DNA from: Bimuria novae-zelandiae CBS 107.79
Taxonomy: Eukaryota > Ascomycota > Dothideomycetes > Pleosporales > Didymosphaeriaceae
NCBI GenBank assembly: GCA_010015655.1
Contig: ML976676.1
Coordinates: 8,987-72,986, forward strand
DNA: 64,000 nucleotides
Reading direction: 5' to 3'
Positions 35,519-47,382 of the stretch are shown here, piece after piece (within the stretch, counting starts at the first letter, position 1; each line of letters starts with the position of its first letter). A program made the position numbers and the translations under genes. The notes under the pieces are model-generated. The model made no database searches and had not been told where the DNA came from. It saw nothing but the letters and a program-made list of their open reading frames with translations.

Positions 35519-37623
35519 CAGTAACCGTGCACGCCATGCACACCTTCGGGCCGTGCACACCCTTACCAAAAATCTACTATACTCCTTAACTACATAACTT
35601 AACACCACAATGCCATTAGAAGAAGCGCTTAAAGAGGCAGATATAATAGATATAAAAAGTAAACTTTTATACTAGGTAATTATAAAAAAATATAATATGT
35701 GCTATATAACTTTATTATAACATTATTAACGCGTTATCGCGTCGCGTGCTAACACTAATTAATAACTACTTAAACTCTACCCTACACAAGAGCGAGAGCT
35801 TTATAAGTTTATAGTTAAGCTTACTAAGCGAGGCCTACCTCCTACAAGGCAGATAGTATAAAATATAGCTTCTAAATTAGCTACAGAGAGGGTCTCCAAC
35901 TCGTGGGTTACTCGCTTCCTTAACCGTCACCGCGACCAGCTCCTATATAAATAGGCCAACGCTATTAATGCGCAGCGCCTCTACGCCGATAGTAGCGAGA
36001 AGTATATATAATACTTTAAGCTTGTGCACTCTAAGATCACCGAATACTTAATTAAGCCACGGCACACATATAATATGGATAAGAAGGGCTTCGCGATTGG
36101 AGTACTTAATAGGCGCACTAAACGAGTGTTTAGTAGGGCTTCTGTGAAGTTAAAAACAAGGCGCCAGCCTATGCAAGAGGGCAATAGGCAGTGGGTGTTG
36201 ATACTCGCAAGCGTTTGCGCTGATGGTTCAGCACTGCCTCCAGGCGTTATCTATCCAGGCGCTCCCAACGAGATACAATCGTCCTGGGTGGAGGATATAG
36301 ACGTAGAAAAGCACTTAGTGTTTGTTACTATAACGCCCTTAGGCTAGACAAATAACGAGGTTAGCCTTACGTGGCTAGAACAGGTCTTTAATTACTATAC
36401 TCGAGAGAAGGCACGCAGAAGTTGGCGACTACTTATAGTAGATGGTCACGGCTCGCATATAACCTGGTCCTTTATTAAGTACTACAATAGGAATAGGATA
36501 CTACTACTAGTGTTCCCTCCTCACAGTACCCACACGCTACAGCCGCTCGATGTAGCACTCTTCTTACCTCTAGGTACAAGCTACACAAACTAGCTCACTA
36601 AACACCTTTATAGTACTTAAGGCCTAGTAGGTGTAAAGAAGCGCGACTTCTTCCGCCTATTCTATAAGTCTTAGACAAGAACCTTCACCCTAAGCCTTAT
36701 CCTTAAGGCCTTTAAAGTCACGGGCCTATCGCCACCAAACGCAGCTATAATTATTAATAGATTCTAAAATAAGCGCAGGCGGCTGCCTTATACACCTTTA
36801 TTAATTGTAGCAGATAACTGGAAGCAAGCTATCCAAATACTGGCCTAGGTGGTGGAGAATTAGGACGTAGAGGAGGTGTAGTAGTTAAGGCGTACTATCT
36901 CCCATCTCTCTGCCTATACACAGCTTGTACAGCTTAAAAACGAAGGCCTACGCAACGTAATTAGAGAGCTTAAGCCTTCTAAAAATAAGTAAAGAAGGCT
37001 TAACCTATAGTATTATAAGGAGTTTTATAGTATAGCTGTTCTTTAGTCCCCTCGTAAGATCCGCTAAGCTAAGGAGCGCTATAAGGCTAATAAGGAGCAA
37101 AATTTATAAGAGAAGGTAGATAAAGCTTATTAAAAGGAGCTAAAAGCCTAGAAGAGGTTTTAAGATAAGCGGAATAAGTAGTAGAGGCGTATAGAACGAG
37201 AGAGGGTAAGGGAAGAGAAAGTAAGGAAAAAGGCTACTAATAACACTAAGAAGTAACAGAAGAAACAAGAGCGCAACGCTACTAAATCTATATAAATACC
37301 TAAAATAGGCAAGTGTAAGGCCTTAAGTAAGCCTTCTATAAAGCCTATAGCTAAAAAATAGCGTGCGCGTAGTGCTACTCGCGTTATTATTAAGGCGTTG
37401 CTGTTATTAGCACCTTTACTAGTTACCACGCGCAGCGGCCACAAAATAAAGCTAAATAAGAAATAAGAGTAGGGTAAGCACTATAGAACTTAGTAGACTA
37501 TTATAATAAAAATTCTCGCGATAATAGCTATTATACGTGGCTCTATAGCCTTATTTTTGAGATGTGTAGCAGGTCGCTAAGGCGTGCACGGCCCGAAGGT
37601 GTGCACGGCGTGCACGGTTACTG
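35519..37623 (+). mobile_element. Pogo-4 DNA transposon, directly abutting Pogo-3
   Basis: Inverted ends of about 50 bp start CAGTAACCGTGCACGCC and contain several GTGCAC motifs (putative transposase-binding sites). Flanked by TA at 35517-35518 (shared with Pogo-3) and 37624-37625. 2,105 bp. The LINE resumes right after it. Confidence 0.92.
35610..37467 (+). pseudogene. Pogo-4 transposase, broken by stops
   Basis: Probable start ATG at 35610. The best-preserved part (36024-36347) covers the DDE core: YNMDKKGFAIGVLNRRTKRV, with the usual Glu of MDEKG read as Lys, then ILASVCADGSALPP and IQSSWVEDI. Further on are LLIVDGHGSH with the second Asp intact (about 36427-36456) and PPHSTHTLQPLDVALF. 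Stops replace Gln and Trp codons elsewhere. The C-terminal Lys/Arg-rich tail ends RSGHKIKL, parallel to the end of Pogo-3. The two are related but distinct families, with different terminal repeats. Confidence 0.88.
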
Positions 37624-39643
37624 TATATAAAAGTTTAACTGCTCGCATAGCTATTCGCACTAGTACCCCGCCCTATACTACTACAATTGCACTATTCTAA
37701 CTAGTGCTAAATAGACCCTATAAATAATAAGCCTAAAAAGCTCGCTACTAAAGAATTTAAATAATAGTGGACAAGCCTGCCTACCGAGACAATCACAGTG
37801 TTCTTAGACGGCTCGGAACAGCGCACAGAAAACGGCGAGCGCCACGTAACCTATAGATACGCTATGTACCAGGGCCAGAGTCTGCTGTACATAGGCAAAG
37901 GCTCCCTTAACACGCGGGCCTACGTCTTCGACGTAGAAGCAGTAGGGGCCTGGAGCGGTCTTTAACACGTGCTATAGACTTAGGCGCACCGCCTAAGCCA
38001 GATCTGGATGTGTGTAGATAGCACATTAGTTATCTAGGGCATTAGGGGAGACCCCGCGCTGTTATCCTAGTGGGCCTTTATACGCTGCTAGGAAGCCATG
38101 GATACCTAGGATATTTAAATCTAATAGTTACTAGGCCACATGGGTATTAAAGGCAATAAGCTAGCTAATTAGCTAGTAGATAAGGTAGCTAAGGACCTAC
38201 GTCTACCTACAGGGAAGGTAGCTAACCCTATAATATTAGGTCTACAATCTAATGCGCGCGCATACGTACGCGCTATATAATAAGAGTAGTGGCGCACACG
38301 CATACTAAATCTCTCTATATAGTATAACTAGTAGGGCCTAGCATACACCCCCTCTAGGCAACCGCCGGAGCTAGAGCTCACACGCCCCGCCCTGGCCAAG
38401 CTCCTATCTATAAGGACAAGACACGGCAACTACGCCTGGTACTATAAGAAGTTTAAGCATAATAAGGAGACCCTTACGTGCACCTGTAGAGTAGACCTAG
38501 CCCTAGACTATATTATACACTGCCCACGGATAGTGCGACGCTTTAACTATTAGCCGTAATACTTAACACATCCCCTAATAGACACTAGAGAAGGAATATA
38601 GTACCTTAGGGCGCTAAGCCTAGGAGAATACGTAACCCTTTTTATACTTAGTATTAATAATAGCACACGTTAGCAAGTAACTAGCTAACTACGTTATAAG
38701 TAAGTAGACGTAAACCCTTACTTTAGGTAAAGTAGATACGCTACCTACTTATAACTTGCTAAGGTATCTACTATATAAGACTTAGCTCTCTCTTTTGTAT
38801 ACTTATATGCGTGTATATATCTTTCCTTACCTCTAATAAGTCTTAGCATGCTTCTGTACAGGACTAGGGGCAGCTAGAAGGCCACCCCTTTTCCCACTAT
38901 TATCACACAAAGGCCAGATTAAATAGCTGAGTCGCCCTTATCTAGAGAGGGACAGCAGTAAGAGAGGCTGCTCCTATAGCAGCGATAGCACTAGCATAAG
39001 TGGCCCTTACTAAGTGCAGGGCACGTCTACATACCCCCTGGGAGGTTACATAGAACGTAAAACCAATACTACTACTACTACTTGCATTTAAGATCTACGC
39101 GATAGCCTATAAAGTCGATATTATAATTATAATTAGCGGTATAATTAATATAATTATGCAGCAACTTAACCTCCCTAATATCTTTATTATCGTGTGCACT
39201 AACTTACGCTCCTTATACGATTACCTTATTAAGCTTAGCACTACTAAGGAGAAGCGCCTTATAATTAATATTATAGCTCTGCGTGAGGCCTATAAGCGTA
39301 ATAATCTTATAGACATCCGCTAGATCAATAGACGTGACAATCTAGTAGACTTAATAACTAAGGCTGGCTCTAACTTAGCTATAAAGTATCTTATTAACTA
39401 TAACTAGCTTGAGCTTCGCGTGTAAGGCTAGGTCAATTGTGCTAAAGTTAACATCCTAGAGTATAATTATAATAGTAAGAAGTAGTAAGTCTGTAAAAGG
39501 AGTAGTAAGATAGGCACTAAGAGGACGCGCACCAGCGCTAGTCTAGTTAGAAAACTAGTAACTATTATAGATTGTGTTTTATTACAGATTTAAGCGTTCT
39601 GGGCTGAACTGGCCACATATAGCATAAAAGAAAAGATAGCCAG

Positions 39644-39885
39644 TGTTGGCTTTAAACCTGCGCAACACTGCTACGGCTTTTACCGCTATGTAGTTTACCT
39701 GCAGTTTATTGCGTAGTTTGCCTGTAGTTTATTGCGCTAGTCCTGATTAGGCTAGTAGGGGACAAACCACGCTCGATAAATACTTCTCACAATAGCCCAC
39801 CACAATAGATCTGTAATCAAGAATTAAATCAATACCACATCGTTGCAACGAAGTCTTGATCCAACAGCCTATTGCCGTATCAACA
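39644..39885 (+). repeat. Copia-1 3' LTR
   Basis: 242 bp, TGTTGGCTTTAAACC...GTATCAACA, followed by the duplicated AAATA. It is more mutated than the 5' LTR in the first half and less mutated in the second half. Confidence 0.95.
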
Positions 39886-42800
39886 AAATAATTTACTAAT
39901 ATTAGTTTATAGCTAAATACGTAGCTAAGTTCCGCAAGTACGCTATATAACTTAACTAAAAGGATAAATATTTTAAAATAATATATAAATAAGGCCTTAA
40001 ACGTAATATGCGCGAAGAACTCCTACGTAGTAGTATAAAAATAAAGACTTTAGAAGAACTATATAAAGAGACTATCTATATTAATAAGGAATAGTTTATA
40101 TTATAAGAAGAAATCTGCAAAAATAAAAAAAACGCTAGTTTTAAATAATAGACACCTATAGTCTATAAGGCGCTACTAAAGGTACCTTAACGGTAGTAAC
40201 GTAACTATTATAGCCCCTAACTTATAAAAGATATCTAGTTTAATAACCTAAAAAAGGGAACAGGAAAGGTTATAGGCTTTTAAAAGCCTAACCTACGTAT
40301 CTTAGATAGAACCTAACGATAGGGGACTAAGACACGTAAATATTTTACATATAGTAAACCAGGCTATATAGCTAGGAACTGTAGATCTAAGAACAAAATT
40401 ACTAGGCAGCTAAACGTACTAATTATAAATAAGGAAGAAACTACCAACAAAGAATAATAAGTAGTTAACGCTATTAAATAAGTTAATATCTATAATAAAG
40501 AATTAGAATAATTAAATTTACCTAACTTACGACTCTACGAGGATACGTATAAAGGTTTAGATAAAAAGAAAAAGAAGAAGGAACTAATACCTTAATCTTT
40601 TATACTTTACCCTAGCTAGAGCAAACCTATTACTAGTAAGATAATAAATATTTTTAACTTTTTAGAAAGACACTAACTAAGGAGAGAAGATTTCGGGTTT
40701 ATAGTAATTAAATAATAAGACTATACTACAGCATTCTACTATACTTACTAACCTAATCTAGTTAGTAGAGCAGTACGTAAAATAGTAGACTATTACTACA
40801 CCTATAAAGACCCTAAGAAGAAATACCTAAACAAGAACCTAAACTACGAACTATAGTACGACCTAGACTACCGTAACCCCACGCATGGTTCTATACAATA
40901 GACCCTCTATAGAGAAGATTAATATACCTTTTATTACTAAGCTAATATATATAGCTACTTCCCCCGAACATACTAATAATATAAATAGGAATAGTTTAAC
41001 TACCCTATCTTCTATTATAATATTTACCTCTAAGATAAACGCGAAACGCGATATTTCTTATATCTTAACTAGGTACTAAACTAAGTAATATTACTACTAG
41101 TTAATAGGAAATATGTATTAGATAAATAGCAAATATACTTATACCTTAATTATAAGGAATATAAAGAGTAAAAGAATAAGCATAGATTTAATCGCGTACT
41201 AAAAGGGACTACAACCCTTAGGATTAAATTAGTAATAAAGGAAGAAGATAGTAAATTTTCCCTAAATAAGACTTAATAATAGCTTTAGAGAAAGAATAAA
41301 GGACACCTTAAACCTATAAAGCTAGTTATAAAAAAAATGTCTTTTTTAGACCTAGGCTTAGGCGGTAAAACGCCTTTAAAGAAGTAAATACTACTAATAG
41401 TTAAGCATTAATTAAGCTACTAGTATAGCTTAAAAGAACATAGATAAAAGCTATGCTAGCCTTAAGAGTATAAGAGAGCTATATATTAAGAAAAGCACTT
41501 AATAGAGTAGGACTCTATAAGCGTAAGAAGGCTATACCCTATGCTATTTATATCGCGAATAGATAACTAATACCTAGCAAAGCAACAATCAAATATAAGA
41601 TTAAGACTACTCTTATAATTTATAGAAACCAGGAATTAATTACCCTTAACATAATTAAGAAAGCTAACTATAATGTAATTTTAAAATTACCGTAGTTAAA
41701 GAAGCATAACCCTATAATTAACTAAGAAAAAAAAGAGCTATTTTTTAAGCACTATAACTATGCATTATAAGTAAAGCTTACGCATTAATAAAGTATAATA
41801 GTAAATAAAAGAGCTATTAATAATATAGTTGTATAACTAGAAGTTAATAAACACGAAATTAACTTAGTAAACGCTAGTAAAAACTACTAGGTTATAAAGC
41901 GTAAGTATAAAGAGAATAGCACACCTTTTAATATCTCTAATAAATATAAAGAATAGAGTTATTTATTTTAAAAAGTAAAAGGAGTAAACGCCCTTCCTAA
42001 GTATACGTACTAAAATTACTACATTATTCTTAAAGAGGGAAAAACGCTACCCTTTAGACCACTATATAGCTAGAGTAAAAAGGAACTCTAATAGACACGC
42101 GAATTCTTAAAGAAAGCCCTTAAAAAGTAATAAATATGCAAGTTAGAATCGCTAATAGCATTACCCTTAATATTAATTATAAAGAAGGATAGAACAAAAC
42201 GTTCTTATATTAACTATAAAAGGCTAAATAATATAATAATTAAGAATAAATACCTACTACTAAATATACAAGAGTCCTAAGACAGGCTAGGACAAGCTAA
42301 GATATTTACGTAATTTATCTTATAAAATAGATACTACCTTATACAAATAGCAGCAGGTGATAAGTAAAAGATAGCCTTTTAAACTAAATATAGACTATTT
42401 AAGTACTAAGTTATGCCCTCTAGACTCACAAACGCACTAGTAACATTTTAAGTAATAATTAATAATATACTATAAAACTACCTTAATAACATCCTAGTAT
42501 TCTTTAAGCGAGAGAAGGATTATATATAATATATATAAATAGTACTATAAGCGCTAAATAGCGCTAATTTATAATTAAAACTAAAAAAATTTAAATTTTA
42601 TATTACAGAACTAGAGTTCTTAGGACATGTTATTAATACTAAAGGTATTTAAGTAAGCCCTTTAAAGATTAAGGAAGTAAAGAAGTAGAAATTACTTATT
42701 AACTTTAAAGAAGTATAAGCCTTCCTTAAATTTACTAAATTTAATAGGTAATTTATCACGGACTACTTTAGGATTACACTACTACTTACTAACCTTATAA

Positions 42801-45438
42801 AGAAGGATAGGCCCTTTAACTAGATAAAAGAATATAAATAAGTATTCTAAACACTATAAAAAGCATGTATTACGCTACTAGTCCATATATACTTCTAAGA
42901 CAACAAACTCCTACGCATTAAAATAGACGTAAGTAACTTAGTAGTTAGAGCATGTGCGAAATAAGAAAAGAATAGTAAATAGTACCTAGTTATATACTAC
43001 GCACATAAGTTTACATCTAAAGAGTTATAGTATAAAGTATACGACAAAGAACTACTCGCGATAGTAAAAGCTATTAAACACTAAAGAATCTACGCATATA
43101 GTTACTTAGAACTTATAATCTTTATAGACTATAAGAATCTTACACGCTTTATAATTATAAAGGAACTAACTTAATAATAAGTAAAATAGTTAAAAACGCT
43201 AGGATAATATAAATTTAAGTTTATATGCACCTTAAGTAAAGAAAACGGACGAGCAGACGCTCTTAGTAGAATAAATAATAAAAGAGAAAAAGTTAAAATA
43301 TACTCTATAATACTAAAGTAAAACCCTAATAGCTCTTTAAAACTAATAACTAAACTTAATTAACTCCTTATACTCACAAGGAAAGTACCCAAGGAACTAT
43401 AAATAGAAATTATATAATAATACTATAATAACCTAGTGTATAGACACCTAGGTATTAGAAAGACAATAGAACTTATCTAACAAAATTATAGCTTTAAAGG
43501 AATTAAAGAAGTAGTAACTATATACATCCGCAAGTGCACAGATTGCTAGCGTAACAAGCATGCTACACACCTTAAATATAAAGAGATATAAGTAATCTAA
43601 ATACCTATTACACTATAAGAAGACATTACTATAGACTTTATTATAGAGTTACTAAAGTTAAAAGACCCTGCAACAGGAATTACTTATAACATAATACTAA
43701 ATATTATCTATTAATTTACTAAATACGTGGAATTACTACTATATTAAAAGATAATTATAGTAAAGGAACTCGCATTCCTTATCCTAGATTAACTTATATA
43801 ATACTATAGTATTCTAAAAATAATTATTAGCGATAGAGACAAGCTCTTTACCTTAAACTACTAGATAACGCTTATAGCACTTATTAGAATAAAATAAAAA
43901 CTATTAATGGCATACTATCCGCAAATCGACATACAAATAGAACGTACGAACTAAATAATTAAGACGTACCTACGCATCTACTATAATAACTAGAGGAATA
44001 ATTAGATTTTCTTATTAATTATAGCATAATTGGCATACAATAACAAGATATTAGTAGTAACAGGATTTACACTATTCTATATAAATCACGAAAGACACCT
44101 ATATCTCTTTAATTAAATACTTCTAACAGTAATAAGAATAGAAGAAGCAATAAATATAGTAAAAACTATAAAAAAAAATATAGGCATAACTCTAAGAGAA
44201 TCTTAAAAAAGCTTAATAGTAAAGCATTTCTTATATAAACTAAAAAAGAAAAATAGCACCTTAGCTAAAGAAGGGGGATAAAGCATATCTACTTACGAAA
44301 AATTTTAAACCTAAAAGAAAAAGCATAAGAAACTAGATTATATTAAAATAAGGCTATTTTTTATTACTAAATAAATATTACTAGTTAACTACTAGTTAGA
44401 ACTACTGCTAGACGCGAAAATACACTTAGTATTTTATATAAACTAACTTAAACCTATAGACTTTAAGATACTAGTTAAGACAACCTTCTCTTACTAGCTA
44501 GAGGAAGAAAATAAATTTAAAGTTAAAATACTCCTAAGATATAAAAAAGTTAAATAAAAAGACTTCTAAAATAATAAGTTTTTATAAGAATAGTTAGTAA
44601 AATAAAAATGATACCTATACTTAGAAAATATATAAAATCCTAAATTTAAACTTTTTAAGAACTGCAAACAGCTCTTAAGGAAGATATAAAATAAGATCTA
44701 TAATTACTACTACTATACTAGAGTAATAAGAAAAAGCTTTAATAGAAATAAAACTTATAATATAATAATAATTAATGCAATAAGGGACTAGGAAAAGCCT
44801 AAAGGACTATTAAAAAAGGACTAATAAACTTATATAGAGCCTATATATCTAAGACAAAGGTTAAGGTAATAAGGACATTCTGTCTAATAAACCTAATATT
44901 GCCTATATATCAGGCGAATAGCCAACCAAGGCATCTATAGTAAGATAATTAACTACCTTAGTATTTATTACCTTTCCCTTAGTAGCTAAATTAGATATAA
45001 AATATAACGTCTTCTTACGCGCACGCTCCTTAGCCTACGCTAGTATTCTTTTATCTTTTAATAAATAAGAAATAACTATAGCTAGTTACTTTTTATCTTT
45101 TTTAACTTTCTTTTTATACTTCTCTTGTGTCTTATCTAATAATGCCTAAGACATGTTAACGCATAAATAGCTAAGGCAAATATATTTAGTATATTTTAAA
45201 TTTAATTTTAGTACAATGCGATACTCTTAACCTTTAAATTTATATTTAAAATAAAAGTGCTTAGTAATAAAGTTAGCTTAAAAGATTTTATTATATAAAC
45301 GAAGTTTATAAGTAGTAGACTTAGTAGGCATAATAACTAACGTTATACTTATAAATATAAAAGTAAAGTTACGCTTATATAAGAGGAGGTAAAACCTAAC
45401 ACGTAATTTAAGGATAAATTTAGAAAGGGAGGAGATAA

Positions 45439-45860
45439 TATTAGAATCTAAAATTTTAAGAAGATTATACTAGTTTTATACTTAACCCCTCGTGTTATTT
45501 ACTATAAATAACTAGTTATTACGCGACTACGCTGCATAGCGCTAAGTTACGTAACTACTCTATAGAGAGCGCTTATTAGCGAGCGCTCGCTAGAGAGCGC
45601 TCGGCAGCGAGTAGTCTAGACCACGTATATATAGGAACGCGATAGTAGTCTTCTACTATTATATTTAACCTCTTTATTAATCTATCGTTTAGATCTAAAT
45701 AACTAATCTTGTTAATTTGATTATGCTATACACGCCTTTAATACTAACACCCTAGTAATAGGCGTAAGCTATTACTACACACCCTTCCTGTCCTACTAGT
45801 ACTCCTGCCCGAGAACCAACTATAGCCCTTAGGGATCAGCTACCCCTAGGGATCTTAACA
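45439..45860 (+). repeat. Gypsy-B 3' LTR
   Basis: 422 bp versus 408 bp in the 5' copy, the extra length being additional GAGCGCTC-type units. It begins TATTAGAATC (mutated) and ends GGATCTTAACA (unmutated). In its first half it is more heavily C-to-T and G-to-A changed than the 5' copy. Confidence 0.93.
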
Positions 45861-45950
45861 CTGAAGAACTTTTTAGTAAATTTAAAAGTAAATTTTAGTA
45901 ATATTCAAGAAGGACTGCCTTTTAAATCCTGTAGTAAAGTAACCTATATA
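45861..45950 (-). pseudogene. DUF3435 gene, piece 3 of 4
   Basis: About 85 bp between Gypsy-B and the Tc1/mariner element. On the minus strand it reads QVTLLQDLKGSPS, then ILLKFTFKFTKKFF with one stop in place of Arg. This matches the DUF3435 segment in which a conserved YRHIxVTLLRDPEG block is followed by LEFTFEFTK. It continues the frame of piece 2 and leads into piece 4 across Gypsy-B. Confidence 0.75.
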
Positions 45951-47278
45951 CAGTCACTCCGCAGTAGTCTAGTGCGCCAAGGTGATCGGCGTCAGTTTCG
46001 CGAAGCGACTCCCCCACCAAAACAACCCATAGAGTATCGAAAAGTAGGCTAAATTTAATAATTCTTAGTAGTAACTAGTAAATTAATACTTAATACTTTA
46101 TTTAGTAACTATTTGCGTGCATGCAGGCAGCGATTCTATTTAGTATACTTAATATAAGATAACGTATAAGGCGCGTTAGGATCCTCTGCTAGTAGTCCTT
46201 TAAGGTAGTATAAAACCTCTCCTATTTATCCTTACTAGTTCTAAATTTAGTTATATAGGGATAGCGATTCCTTATCTTACGTTTAAGCTGCCACCAGAGG
46301 TGCTCGATAGGGTTAAGGTTAAGAGAATAAGGTAGGAAATTAATAGTCTAGATCCTGTAATTAACTAAGAAGTCGCGCGTATAAATTACTATGTAAATCT
46401 AAGCGTTATCGTGCATAAATCGCTTGCCTGGCAGGTATGAGTTTAGGAAACCTTCTTTTAGTGTTTTAGTGTAGCTTTAAGCAGTGTATCTATTACGCGG
46501 CGCTGTAGGGTCTCTCTGCATAATAATAAGTGGTGATCGCCGGGTACGCCCTCGAGAATCAATCTATATTAAAGCCTATACTATCTGTTAAGGTGGCTAA
46601 ATAGTAGATTGTTTGGAGATCATACGGCGCTCCCACTTCTTATAGGGATACCTAAACACCCACTCGGCGTTAGCGCCGCGACCCTTTTAAATAGAGCACT
46701 TATCTAAGAACTAAAGAGGCGTTAAGCGCTAGTTAAAGTTTCTATACTCGCGGTAGAACTTAAGCTATAATTAGGTAGTAGCTTTATTAATTTTAGGCCT
46801 CCGCTTAACTCTAAAGTTAGTAAGGCCTTATTCCTTAAGTGCTCTATATAGTGTATTATTAGAGACGTCCTTCCTAAGGTGCGTCTCCTCAGCGAGCTCT
46901 TAATAGGTAATCTTTAGCTTTTTTTATACTTATCGCAGTAGCGTTTATTTCTCTTAATAAGTAAGCTTAGGAGGCTACCTACTGCGAGGGCGAGAGGTAT
47001 TATTACCTGTCTTATTATATCTCTTAATAGTGTCGCATATGCACTTTACTATACAGCGAAACTCGCGCGCTAGCTCTACTAGCGTCGCACTAGCCTCCGC
47101 CTTAGAAATAATACCTTCCCGTGCCTACGCTGTTAATTTACCACTCGCGACGCAATTTGCGCTTATTTCTAAGCTAAAAGCTCTTATTTTGGTGGAGATA
47201 GAGAGGGTGGAAGTGGTTGAGGTGTTTGGCGCGCGCGTCGGGTTGACACTAGCGCACTAGACTAATGCGCTAGTACTG
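45951..47278 (-). mobile_element. Tc1/mariner element, RIP-mutated, 1.33 kb
   Basis: Inverted ends of about 30 bp beginning CAGT, sharing TAGTCTAGTGCGC, flanked by TA (45949-45950 and 47279-47280). The transposase is on the minus strand. The second catalytic site is readable near 46410-46430 (MHDNA, Asp kept), and SLNLNPIEHLWWQLKR near 46290-46335 carries the third residue (Glu kept). The remaining frame is full of stops in Gln/Trp positions. It differs in sequence from the 18833-19780 transposase. It interrupts the DUF3435 gene. Confidence 0.88.
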
Positions 47279-47280
47279 TA

Positions 47281-47382
47281 TGCTAATAGTAGAGTCCAAG
47301 AAGAGCCTATAGCTAGTTAGCTATAAAACTACCTAGTTATAAATAAAGCTAGGCTTATATCTAATAGCTTCTATAAGGGTAT
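47281..47382 (-). pseudogene. DUF3435 gene, piece 2 of 4
   Basis: About 100 bp between the Tc1/mariner element and solo LTR 4. The minus-strand frame reads RYPYRSY, then a Leu-rich helix LYL-LGSFIAN and ALLGLYY-H with stops for Gln/Arg. This corresponds to the DUF3435 segment FLQLAGFTANRPGALLALRYRH. It holds the region where the first conserved Arg of the recombinase fold is expected. Confidence 0.75.

Larger units (their letters stand above)
28453..39080 (+). mobile_element. Tad1-like LINE, RIP-mutated, with three nested insertions
   Basis: A non-LTR retrotransposon flanked by the 15-bp target duplication CTTGCATTTAAGATC (28438-28452 and 39081-39095), ending in an (ACT)n tail. The first ORF region (about 28640-30230) ends with cysteine-rich knuckles (about 29760-29910). 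The second has an endonuclease (about 30240-31080, VSILNIYRQP near 30670) and a reverse transcriptase (31640-32600: VAEVVIIPKIGKKDKFSPR, RPIALLSCLSKGLKRI, and RYADDIC with YADD at 32315-32326). Downstream come RNase H (37790-38230, IFLDGSEQRTENGERH and LGHMGIKGNKLAN) and a CTC...HC motif near 38480-38530. Subtracting one solo LTR and two pogo elements leaves about 6.07 kb, a full-length Tad1-size element. Clade assignment rests on domain order and tail type. Confidence 0.9.
23449..39885 (+). mobile_element. Copia-1: Ty1/Copia retrotransposon, RIP-mutated, host of the nested LINE
   Basis: Two 242-bp LTRs (TGTTGGC...AACA) and the perfect duplication AAATA (23444-23448 and 39886-39890). Integrase lies at about 26050-26720 (RFRFTIRNNMDFN, NKATAFQAAQFML, MWIDMYVSP, KTDASKNF, AVKAVNNTVSPNGLV). 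Reverse transcriptase is around 27500-27760 (LWLRDITQAYTQSDD, IVIIKPLYGIAKAGAYQW). RNase H spans 28190-28437 and continues at 39096-39400 beyond the LINE. Integrase before RT is the Copia order. The first integrase Asp reads Asn in this copy. Removing the LINE leaves about 5.8 kb, full length for a fungal Copia. The leader after the 5' LTR (23691-23985) kept ordinary composition. Confidence 0.95.
22610..45860 (+). mobile_element. Gypsy-B: Ty3/Gypsy chromovirus, RIP-mutated, host of the nested Copia-1
   Basis: LTRs at 22610-23017 and 45439-45860; target duplication CTAAA (22605-22609) and CTGAA (45861-45865), differing by one G/A. Gag begins after the 5' LTR, is interrupted by Copia-1 (23449-39885 plus duplication AAATA) and resumes at 39891. 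The rest is collinear with Gypsy-A: CCHC knuckle near 40340-40390, protease, reverse transcriptase, RNase H, integrase, chromodomain near 44560-44640. A purine tract (AAAGGGAGGAGATAA) precedes the 3' LTR. Removing Copia-1 leaves 6,809 bp, the same as Gypsy-A. RIP is heavier than in Gypsy-A. The RT motif region has lost about 27 bp and reads YLNN rather than YLDD. It is inserted in the DUF3435 gene. Confidence 0.93.
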
